This document shows positions 1-8,923 of a stretch of 10,511 bases of DNA, in pieces. A model generated the notes under the pieces. The model was not told where the DNA came from. It saw only the letters and a program-made list of their open reading frames with translations, and did no database searches. Origin of the DNA: Porticoccaceae bacterium (GTDB lineage: Bacteria > Pseudomonadota > Gammaproteobacteria > Pseudomonadales > Porticoccaceae). The stretch is from positions 1 through 10,511 of the forward strand of contig JASLVT010000029.1 of assembly GCA_030741175.1 (NCBI GenBank). Direction: 5' to 3'. Every line of letters starts with the position of its first letter. The stretch's first letter is position 1. The position numbers were made by a program, and so were the translations under genes.

Positions 1-2662
<2,662 letters not shown>

Positions 2663-4090
2663 CTAGCGCTGTACTCTCCTCAATACGGCTGTCTGACCAA
2701 AGACAACGCGGTTAACCAGCAATGCCACAGCGACACAGAGTAGCAGAGTGATTAGCATCATATGGATGTAATGAATCGGCATCCAGACAAAGGTGAAAAA
2801 GGCATACAGAGAAGTGCCCAGCACCACCGCAACAATCGCCGCATTGGCCTTAACATTGTCAAACAGCAAACCGACAATAAACACCGATAGAATGGGCATG
2901 CTTACCAAACCCCACAGCTCTTGAATAAGATTGATAATGCTGTCGGCACCCTGATAAACAGGCACCATCACAATCGAGATAAGAACCAGACAGACTGTCA
3001 CTACAGTACTCAACTTGCGGACATTGGGTTGATTATCAATGTAGTTCTCATGGATATCACAAACGTAGAGCGCCGCCGACGAGTTGAGCAAGCTGTTGTA
3101 GGTGGTCAATACCGCGGCAGCAATGGCCGCGGCAAAAATACCCGATAACCAACCGGGTAAAATATCACCAACGATGCGACCATAGGCGGCATCACCAATA
3201 TCACCATACAGTTTGTAGGCGACAATACCCGGAATCACAATAATGGACGGCACAATCAACAATCGAATTACAGCAGCGGCGTAGACACCTTTTTGCGCCT
3301 CGGCCAATGTTTTCGATGCCATTGCACGCTGAGTAATGGTTTGATTAGTGCTCCAGTAAAATGTCTGAATAAAGATCATCCCCGTTAGCAACGTGTGCCA
3401 GGGCAATGGTGATTCATCGTTACCGATAAGTGTCAGCCGCTCAGCGGGCACACCAGATAAATCAAAATCAATGCTATCCAAGGCCAGATATACCACCAAT
3501 ATACTCATACCGAGTAGCAGGATACCGGAATAGGTATCCGATACCGCGACGGCTCTCAATCCACCGAACACAGCATAGGCCGCACCCACCAAGGCAAAGG
3601 CCAACACCAGAATCATTAGGTTAATATCCACCTGAAACATAGACTGCATAAACAGAGCGCCGGTATAAATAACCGCAGGTAAAAAGATAAACATATTGGC
3701 CAAAAGAAAAAGCACACTAATCACAGCACGAATATTTTTATCGCCATAGCGCTTTTCCAATAATTCCGTAGTGGTGGTGCAGTTATTTTTGTAGTAAACC
3801 GGCAAAAAAATCTTAGCCAGAATAAATAGCCCCACAACAGCCGCTAACTCCCACCAAGCGAGCAGCGCCATCTGGTTACCATTCATACCGACCAGTTGAT
3901 CAGTGCTGAGATTGGTTAGCGTGATTGAGCCGGCCACAAACACCCATGACAGACCACCACCGGCGAGAAAATACTCTTTATTTGAATCTGTGGCCAGACG
4001 CGGGGCCGCCTTGCACTTTATATAGGTCAACCCACCGATCATCGCCGTTACGGCGAGAAAAACACCTATTTGCACCAGTTCCAACTGCAT
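2663..4090 (-). CDS. Sodium:solute symporter (SSS family), probable galactoside/galactose importer
   Basis: Inner-membrane protein of 475 residues, expected to use the Na+ gradient to import a sugar or galactoside. It is strongly hydrophobic throughout, with about a dozen membrane segments. Family features are LTNLSTDQLVGMNG (residues 58-71), GGLRAVAVSD (176-185), YWSTNQTITQR (245-255) and NSLLNSSAALYVCDI (332-346). By alignment from memory with Vibrio SGLT, Q65, E81 and N249 fall at the galactose ligands Q69, E88 and N260. T329-T330 fall at the Na+ ligands S364-S365, so the hydroxyls are kept. General layout resembles E. coli YidK. GGGGG at 4097-4101, 6 nt before the ATG, supports this start. 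It is the first gene of the minus-strand operon, and only 9 bp separate it from lacZ, which argues that it feeds LacZ. The family is sure; the sugar is inferred from neighbours and these residues. Confidence 0.92.
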   Translation of the reverse strand: MQLELVQIGVFLAVTAMIGGLTYIKCKAAPRLATDSNKEYFLAGGGLSWVFVAGSITLTNLSTDQLVGMNGNQMALLAWWELAAVVGLFILAKIFLPVYYKNNCTTTTELLEKRYGDKNIRAVISVLFLLANMFIFLPAVIYTGALFMQSMFQVDINLMILVLAFALVGAAYAVFGGLRAVAVSDTYSGILLLGMSILVVYLALDSIDFDLSGVPAERLTLIGNDESPLPWHTLLTGMIFIQTFYWSTNQTITQRAMASKTLAEAQKGVYAAAVIRLLIVPSIIVIPGIVAYKLYGDIGDAAYGRIVGDILPGWLSGIFAAAIAAAVLTTYNSLLNSSAALYVCDIHENYIDNQPNVRKLSTVVTVCLVLISIVMVPVYQGADSIINLIQELWGLVSMPILSVFIVGLLFDNVKANAAIVAVVLGTSLYAFFTFVWMPIHYIHMMLITLLLCVAVALLVNRVVFGQTAVLRRVQR

Positions 4091-4117
4091 TATTAGCCCC
4101 CATTGATAGACTTATTA

Positions 4118-4147
4118 TTGTTTTTAGCTGGCACAGACTGGTATAAA
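4118..4147 (+). promoter_or_regulatory. Candidate sigma-70 promoter for the alpha-galactosidase operon
   Basis: TTGTTT (4118-4123) and TATAAA (4142-4147) are separated by 18 nt on the plus strand. The predicted start is near 4154, with a leader of about 93 nt. It lies to the left of the minus-strand promoter candidate, so the two would face each other and their leaders would overlap. Found by eye. Confidence 0.35.
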
Positions 4148-4206
4148 GAAATTGGCAGTTCGGCCATGTTTTTTTAGCACCGCTGACGATAGGGTGCTGG
4201 GCACAG
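4127..4206. repeat. Pair of short direct repeats in the divergent promoter region
   Basis: GCTGGCACAG (4127-4136) recurs as GCTGGGCACAG (4196-4206), with one extra G. The first copy lies inside the spacer of the candidate plus-strand promoter, the second inside the spacer of the candidate minus-strand promoter. Equivalent placement in both promoters could mean a shared regulator site, but ten bases can recur by chance. Confidence 0.3.
4176..4198. promoter_or_regulatory. Inverted repeat, possible operator
   Basis: AGCACC (4176-4181) and GGTGCT (4193-4198) are perfect 6-bp arms around an 11-nt centre. The repeat covers the candidate minus-strand -10 box and lies just downstream of the plus-strand start, a placement suited to a repressor controlling both operons. 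It does not match a LacI/GalR-type palindrome that I recognise, and no regulator gene is in the window. Confidence 0.3.
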
Positions 4207-4214
4207 TTCGTCAA
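4186..4214 (-). promoter_or_regulatory. Candidate sigma-70 promoter for the symporter-lacZ operon
   Basis: On the minus strand TTGACG (4209-4214) and TATCGT (4186-4191) are separated by 17 nt, giving 5/6 and 4/6 matches to the -35 and -10 consensus. The predicted start lies near 4179, leaving a leader of about 88 nt before the symporter ATG. Found by eye; spacing and the near-perfect -35 are the support. Confidence 0.45.
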
Positions 4215-4246
4215 TCGTTTTCAGTCAGAGGAAACCACAGAGCACC

Positions 4247-6382
4247 ATGCAAAGTCAGTCCTATCATGCACTTTCTAGTGCCGACAGCCAATTAGCTAAC
4301 AGCCAGTTAATAGTGGACTGCAGCGGGGCTTCACCCAACCTGCTCTATTGGGGTGCCAAGCTGAGCGATACAACCACAGCGGATATGCTTAAGGCACTCA
4401 ATATACGGCAGGAAGCACCGAGCTGCTGTGCTGAGGAAGCACCGATTTCCCTCAGCCCCATGCACGGCACAGGCTTCCTTGGTCAAAGTGGCTTTCGCGG
4501 TCATCGCGCCGGTCTGTATAAAGCGCCCGACTGCCGTATTGAAACAGTTAGCCAAGTCAATCCACAGCAACTGTTGATCGTTACCCAAGACCGTGCCAAC
4601 AACATACGGTTTACTCACAGGCTAGCAATGGATCCCCACAGCGGTATTGTTCAGGCTACAACTGAAGTAACCAATACTGCTGATACCGAACTAACCCTCG
4701 ATCGCTGTGACGCCCCCAGTCTGAAGGTACCCTCAACACTGAATCAACTCATTAGCTTTGAGGGCTGCTGGGCCGGTGAATTCCAAATGCAGCGCAATAA
4801 CCGCCCCACTGGCATTTACAGCCGCGAGAATATCTGTGGTCGCACCTCTCACCATAACTTCCCCGGATTAATTATCACCGATCAATCCAGTACTGAAACG
4901 TCGGGCGAAGCCTATGGGCTGCACCTTGGCTGGAGCGGCAACCATCGCATCAGCACCGAAATACTCGGTGATGGCAGAGGCACTGTGCAAATGGGTGAGC
5001 TACTACTACCGGGTGAAATCATCCTGCCCGCAGGCGGCAGTTACCTCAGCCCCACCCTCTATGCCGGTTATTCCAACACTGGCTTTAACGGACTATCGCA
5101 ACAGTTTCATCGCTACTATCGCTCGGCTATGCGCAGTCAGCGCACTGATAACAAACCCAGACCGGTGCACTACAATAGCTGGGAGGCTGTGTATTTTGAT
5201 CATCAGCCAGCGCAACTCATGCAGCTTGCTGAAGAGGCCGCCAGCTTGGGGGCAGAGAGATTTATTCTTGATGATGGCTGGTTTAGACAAAGGCATGATG
5301 ACAGCACTGGGCTGGGTGACTGGGTGGTAGATAGTGCAGTCTACCCTCAGGGGCTGCATCCCTTGATCGAGCATTGCGAATCACTGGGCATGGAATTTGG
5401 TCTGTGGATTGAACCGGAAATGGTCAATCCTGATAGTGAACTGTTTCGCGCTCATCCGGATTGGGTACTGGGTGCTGAATCCAACCAAGCCATATTGGCA
5501 CGTAATCAATTGGTGTTGAATCTCAGTCTTCCCGACGTACAGAGCTATCTATTGAATAGCATTCAAACCCTACTGACAGACCATCGCATCAGTTATCTAA
5601 AATGGGATATGAACCGCGACATTCACCAGCCTATGGATCATCACGGCAAGGCGATGGTGCATCAGCAAACCCATAGTCTCTACAGCTTGCTAGCCAAAAT
5701 AAGACAGCAGTTTCCCGCTTTAGAAATAGAGAGCTGCGCCTCTGGAGGTGGTCGTGTCGATCTCGGCATTCTGCAATTCACTGATCGCGTCTGGGTCTCT
5801 GATAACAATGATGCTCTGGATCGCTTGGCGATACAAAAAGGCTTTTCGATGTTCTTCCCAGCAGACATTATGGGTACCCATGTAGGTGCCCGCAAAGGCC
5901 ATATCACCGGCCGCACTATTGATATCAACACCAGAGCCGGAGTAGCCCTTTTCGGCCATATGGGTGTCGAAGCGGATCTGATGGCATTGGATCGAGCAGA
6001 GCGCAGTTGTCTGCAATCGGCGATAGTCCTGCACAAACGCTATAGACCATTAATACACAGCGGTGATCTCTATCGACTGGATACACCCGACTATGCACAT
6101 AGTTTTGGTATTGTCGCCGCTAATAAATCACAGGCGTTGTTTTCTTACACCTTGTTAACGCGGCATAACAGTACCTTACCGCAACCCATCCGACTGGCAG
6201 GCTTGGAACCCGATATGATGTACACAATCAACACTGAATGGCCCAGCGACTGCGATCCAATTCTGCCACAACAGAGTAGAATCAGCGGTGCCGCACTGAT
6301 GAACCAAGGCATACAGATGCCATTGCTAAAACCACAGATGCTGGTGATATTTTCATTACAAAAAACCACAAGAGATAATTAA
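4247..6382 (+). CDS. Alpha-galactosidase, GH36 (RafA/AgaA type)
   Basis: Removes terminal alpha-D-galactose from melibiose, raffinose-type sugars or alpha-galactosyl heterosides by the retaining mechanism. At 711 residues it matches the length of RafA/AgaA-type GH36 enzymes. An N-terminal beta-sandwich (about 1-290, with HHNFPG) precedes the (beta/alpha)8 barrel. The barrel holds DDGWF (342-346), GLWIEPEMVNP (385-395), KWDMNRDI with nucleophile D454, CASGGGRVD (497-505) and VWVSDNND with acid/base D519. A short beta-domain ends the chain. No signal peptide or membrane segment is seen, so it is probably cytoplasmic and depends on an importer. AGAGGAAA at 4227-4234 lies 12 nt before this ATG, rather far, with a weaker CAGAG nearer. 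The stop is 1 nt from the next start, so it forms an operon with the hydrolase gene. Function is firm; substrate is not. Confidence 0.95.
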   Translation: MQSQSYHALSSADSQLANSQLIVDCSGASPNLLYWGAKLSDTTTADMLKALNIRQEAPSCCAEEAPISLSPMHGTGFLGQSGFRGHRAGLYKAPDCRIETVSQVNPQQLLIVTQDRANNIRFTHRLAMDPHSGIVQATTEVTNTADTELTLDRCDAPSLKVPSTLNQLISFEGCWAGEFQMQRNNRPTGIYSRENICGRTSHHNFPGLIITDQSSTETSGEAYGLHLGWSGNHRISTEILGDGRGTVQMGELLLPGEIILPAGGSYLSPTLYAGYSNTGFNGLSQQFHRYYRSAMRSQRTDNKPRPVHYNSWEAVYFDHQPAQLMQLAEEAASLGAERFILDDGWFRQRHDDSTGLGDWVVDSAVYPQGLHPLIEHCESLGMEFGLWIEPEMVNPDSELFRAHPDWVLGAESNQAILARNQLVLNLSLPDVQSYLLNSIQTLLTDHRISYLKWDMNRDIHQPMDHHGKAMVHQQTHSLYSLLAKIRQQFPALEIESCASGGGRVDLGILQFTDRVWVSDNNDALDRLAIQKGFSMFFPADIMGTHVGARKGHITGRTIDINTRAGVALFGHMGVEADLMALDRAERSCLQSAIVLHKRYRPLIHSGDLYRLDTPDYAHSFGIVAANKSQALFSYTLLTRHNSTLPQPIRLAGLEPDMMYTINTEWPSDCDPILPQQSRISGAALMNQGIQMPLLKPQMLVIFSLQKTTRDN

Positions 6383-6383
6383 T

Positions 6384-7736
6384 ATGCAATTCATCGATAG
6401 ACTGTCATTTCATCGCTTCTTTGCTCCGCTGCACCAGCGCCAATCATTCACTCTGGCCCTGTGCCTAGGCATGGTTATCTTTGTTAGCGGTTGCAATAAC
6501 GGCCAATCAAAGCCAGAACCAGAACAGCTATACAGTGAAACGCACAGCAATATGCTGCCCGCACTGGCATCTGCCGGCCCACTGCCTGTCGGTGTTCGCA
6601 CATTGGAGATTATCAATCCTGATCAACTCAATATAGAAACCCAGCAAATTGCCGACCGCCCTCTGCTTCTGGAAATCTGGTATCCAGCACGCAATATTGA
6701 AACGATGGCGCTTACCCAATACGACAATGAAACTCGATTAGGACGGCCCTTTTCGCTACAGGCCAACGCCTACCGCGATGCTGAGATTATCACCAGCGAG
6801 GAAAAACTGCCTCTTGTGGTTATCTCTCACGGTCACACTGGCTACAGAACACTCATGTTTTATCTCGCCGAACATCTGGCCTCCCATGGCTATATTGTTG
6901 CTGCTATCGACCACACCGACTCCACCAATGCCGATGTCGATGTAGCCAATAATCCCCGCGGTGGCTCATCCAGCACCCTCTATAACCGCTCGCGCGATCA
7001 GCAATTTACACTGGACTATTTAACCGCTGAGCAGAGCTTTGTAAAACAGCAGATCGACAAGGAACGCGCGGGTCTTATCGGTTACAGCATGGGCGCCTAT
7101 GGCGCTATTAATAGCATTGGCGGTTGTTATAGCTTTACTGAAGCTGTTATTGCCCAAGACAGTGGAATAACTGACCCCACGCAATTGACCACCCTAAAGA
7201 CATTGCTCAATAGTTGCGCCGGTGGTCAGTACAATGACATTGTTGTCGATCCCAAATGGCGTGCAGCAATGGCCTTTGCGCCATGGGGCAATCAATATGG
7301 TCTGTTCGATAAAGATGCTCTGGCCAATATCAATGTACCTCTGATGTATATCGCCGGAGAATTTGATGATGTCTCGATATATCCGGCTATCGAAGATATG
7401 TTCAACCATACCGGTGGTGATCATACCTATCTGCTGACCTACCTCAGTGCGCGCCATAATGTCGCACCCCATCCAGCGCCGAAAGTGGCCTATCAGCACC
7501 CTGAGGATCTCGGCCATTACTATGAATCGGCTTGGGATACACAGAAACTCAATCAGATTAATAAGCACTTTGCACTGGCAATGATGAACTGTCACATCAA
7601 ACAGCTCGCTAGTGACTGCAGTTACTTAAAACTGCACGGAGACTCAAACCAAAATCCGATCAATGGTGTAGCAACCAAGCCTTGGTTAGGCTTTGCCGAT
7701 CGCTATTCCGCCGGCATGCGTTGGGCGCATAAATAA
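6384..7736 (+). CDS. Predicted lipoprotein, alpha/beta-hydrolase (PAF-acetylhydrolase/dienelactone hydrolase-like)
   Basis: Probable envelope-anchored esterase of 450 residues. A hydrophobic stretch (about 22-34) ends in a lipobox V-S-G-C with C37 as the lipidated residue. N38 at position +2 does not signal inner-membrane retention under the E. coli rule, so outer-membrane sorting is possible. The hydrolase core shows ISHGHTGYRT (oxyanion region H149-G150-H151), the nucleophile elbow GYSMG with S235, an acid in AGEFDD (D328 or D329) and H358 in SARHN, a complete triad in standard order. The HG-x(3)-YRTL and LASHGYIVAAIDH pattern is typical of the bacterial PAF-acetylhydrolase-like group. AAGAG at 6370-6374 serves as ribosome site. 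Only 1 nt separates it from the alpha-galactosidase stop, so co-expression is nearly certain. It may remove acyl or acetyl groups from galactosides; the substrate is inferred from context only. Confidence 0.85.
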   Translation: MQFIDRLSFHRFFAPLHQRQSFTLALCLGMVIFVSGCNNGQSKPEPEQLYSETHSNMLPALASAGPLPVGVRTLEIINPDQLNIETQQIADRPLLLEIWYPARNIETMALTQYDNETRLGRPFSLQANAYRDAEIITSEEKLPLVVISHGHTGYRTLMFYLAEHLASHGYIVAAIDHTDSTNADVDVANNPRGGSSSTLYNRSRDQQFTLDYLTAEQSFVKQQIDKERAGLIGYSMGAYGAINSIGGCYSFTEAVIAQDSGITDPTQLTTLKTLLNSCAGGQYNDIVVDPKWRAAMAFAPWGNQYGLFDKDALANINVPLMYIAGEFDDVSIYPAIEDMFNHTGGDHTYLLTYLSARHNVAPHPAPKVAYQHPEDLGHYYESAWDTQKLNQINKHFALAMMNCHIKQLASDCSYLKLHGDSNQNPINGVATKPWLGFADRYSAGMRWAHK

Positions 7737-7771
7737 TTAGCAAATTTTTACCTTTTTATTAGTCTTGCTAA
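7737..7771 (+). terminator. Weak hairpin after the hydrolase gene, possible terminator
   Basis: TTAGCAA (7737-7743) and TTGCTAA (7765-7771) are perfect 7-bp arms that begin at the base after the stop codon. The loop is 21 nt and T-rich, the stem is AT-rich and no T-run follows, so it is a poor intrinsic terminator. It overlaps the longer palindrome at 7747-7838, with which it would compete. Confidence 0.2.
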
Positions 7772-7838
7772 GAATAGGATTATGTTATTGACCTCCTTGG
7801 GGACAAGGATGATCATTCGCAAGTGAAAAAAAGGTAAA
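7747..7838. repeat. Imperfect 92-bp palindrome upstream of purU
   Basis: TTTACCTTTTT (7747-7757) and AAAAAGGTAAA (7828-7838) are perfect 11-bp inverted arms. A second pair, CTTGC (7764-7768) and GCAAG (7819-7823), nests inside. The centre holds a third hairpin, TCCTTG-GGGA-CAAGGA (7794-7809). The nested order allows one long interrupted fold. It contains no ORF. It could be a miniature mobile element, an RNA fold or a regulatory palindrome; only the symmetry is seen directly. Confidence 0.5.
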
Positions 7839-7842
7839 GGTC

Positions 7843-7871
7843 GAGCCAAATCAGCAGGCTTGGCCTATAAT
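7843..7871 (+). promoter_or_regulatory. Candidate purU promoter
   Basis: A perfect TATAAT (7866-7871) lies 32 nt before the purU ATG. The hexamer 17 nt upstream (GAGCCA, 7843-7848) is a poor -35, so activation by a regulator may be needed. The predicted start is near 7878, giving a short leader with AGG at 7893-7895 as the ribosome site. A second, weaker pair is TTGACC (7788-7793) with GATCAT (7811-7816). Confidence 0.45.
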
Positions 7872-7903
7872 CGCGTTTTTTCAATAACGATCAGGCAACT
7901 AAC

Positions 7904-8782
7904 ATGACCACCATGCCCCAAGAGGCTGACAACTACATCTTTACCGGCACCTGTCGCGCAGGTAGCGGCGTGGTCGCCGCTGTAACCAGCTTTTTAGCCG
8001 ATAGAGACTGCTATATATGTGCACTTGAACAGTTTGACGACGAGTCGACAGATAAATTTTTTATGCGTGCAGTGTTTCGCCGTCAAGGCAACTCGCCCGC
8101 TATTGAGACGATGAAAGATGACTTTGCTGAAGTCTCTGAGAAATTTGCAATGGAATGGCAGTTTCATGACCCAGCGGAGGCGGTGAAAACAATTCTGATG
8201 GTCTCCAAATATGATCACTGCCTCGATGATCTTTTGTATCGCCGACGTAAAGGCGAGTTTAATATGGAGATCACTGCGGTGGTGTCCAACCATCAGGACT
8301 TGCGCCCTATGGTAGAGCGTGAAGGCATTCGTTTTATCCACCTACCGGTCACTAAAGACAGCAAAGCGCAGCAAGAACAACGTCTACTGGAAATCATTGA
8401 CGAGACTGACACTGAATTGGTGGTACTGGCGCGCTATATGCAGATTTTATCCAATGAACTGAGCCAGCGATTATCGGGGCGTTGCATCAATATTCACCAT
8501 TCATTTTTACCTGGCTTTAAAGGGGCCAAGCCCTATCATCAAGCCTATGATCGCGGCGTAAAAGTGATTGGCGCCACAGCGCACTATGTCACCTCTGATC
8601 TCGATGAAGGGCCAATTATCGAACAAATTTTGACTCGCGTTGATCACAACTACAGCCCCAATCATCTGGTCAGAGTGGGACGTGATAATGAATGTATGGC
8701 GCTGGCGAAAGCAGTCAAATACCATATCGAACGCCGCGTATTTTTGGACGGCAATAAAACAGTGGTGTTCTTGGGTAGCTAG
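7904..8782 (+). CDS. purU: Formyltetrahydrofolate deformylase PurU
   Basis: Cytoplasmic enzyme that hydrolyses 10-formyl-tetrahydrofolate to formate and tetrahydrofolate, balancing the one-carbon pool and supplying formate. The 292 residues match the usual length of about 280-290. The N-terminal ACT regulatory domain (about 10-90) is followed by the formyltransferase-fold domain (about 95-290). The latter carries the N-x-H motif INIHHSFLPGF (N196, H198) and SDLDEGPII with D234. The 36-residue H-to-D spacing equals that of the Asn-His-Asp triad of glycinamide ribonucleotide transformylase. GATAHYVT and the C-terminal RVFLDGNKTVVF are also typical. The first ACT loop reads CRAGSG where most relatives have C-P-D-x-x-G, so ligand sensing may differ. 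A second ATG three codons in (7913) is an alternative start; AGG at 7893-7895 favours the first. The gene stands alone, convergent with the CoA-transferase gene. Confidence 0.95.
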   Translation: MTTMPQEADNYIFTGTCRAGSGVVAAVTSFLADRDCYICALEQFDDESTDKFFMRAVFRRQGNSPAIETMKDDFAEVSEKFAMEWQFHDPAEAVKTILMVSKYDHCLDDLLYRRRKGEFNMEITAVVSNHQDLRPMVEREGIRFIHLPVTKDSKAQQEQRLLEIIDETDTELVVLARYMQILSNELSQRLSGRCINIHHSFLPGFKGAKPYHQAYDRGVKVIGATAHYVTSDLDEGPIIEQILTRVDHNYSPNHLVRVGRDNECMALAKAVKYHIERRVFLDGNKTVVFLGS

Positions 8783-8802
8783 CCTGTAATTTTGGGAATT
8801 TT

Positions 8803-8907
8803 ATGCCTTTTGGGCTTTTAAAATATGGACTCAGACGCGAGTATCCAGCCAAATATTACAACGCCACAATGATTGGCGGCGGCACTGGCGCAGATCGCCA
8901 GAGTTGA
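8803..8907 (+). CDS. Possible 34-codon small ORF or gene remnant
   Basis: ATG at 8803 opens 34 codons ending in TGA at 8905-8907, inside the purU/CoA-transferase gap. GGGAA (8794-8798) lies 4 nt upstream, close for a ribosome site. The translation, beginning MPFGLLKYGLRREY and including MIGGGTGAD, looks more protein-like than random intergenic DNA. Its glycine-rich stretch recalls the start of a nucleotide-binding fold, but this is only an impression. It could be a small protein, the leftover of a lost gene or chance. I recognise no family. Confidence 0.2.
   Translation: MPFGLLKYGLRREYPAKYYNATMIGGGTGADRQS
8885..8901. repeat. Short perfect hairpin between convergent genes
   Basis: CTGGCG (8885-8890) and CGCCAG (8896-8901) pair around a 5-nt loop. 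The place, between the 3' ends of purU and the CoA-transferase gene, suits a transcription barrier, but no T-run follows on either strand, so it is not a classical intrinsic terminator. It also lies within the possible small ORF at 8803-8907. Confidence 0.3.
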
Positions 8908-8923
8908 CTTCGACTACTGCACC

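Noticed and set aside
4129..4145. TGGCACAGACTGGTAT as a sigma-54 promoter
   Set aside because: The -24-like TGGCAC is present, but the -12 element would read GGTAT in place of TTGCA, lacking the required GC.
4914..5330. 138-codon plus-strand ORF
   Set aside because: Lies inside the alpha-galactosidase gene in another frame; its translation shows no domain, whereas the longer frame carries all GH36 motifs.
7194..7595. 133-codon minus-strand ORF
   Set aside because: Antisense shadow of the hydrolase gene, covering its D328 and H358 codons, with no recognisable motif.
8804..8822. GCC-TTTTG-GGC followed by TTTT as a purU terminator
   Set aside because: The stem is only 3 bp and cannot be extended, too weak for intrinsic termination.
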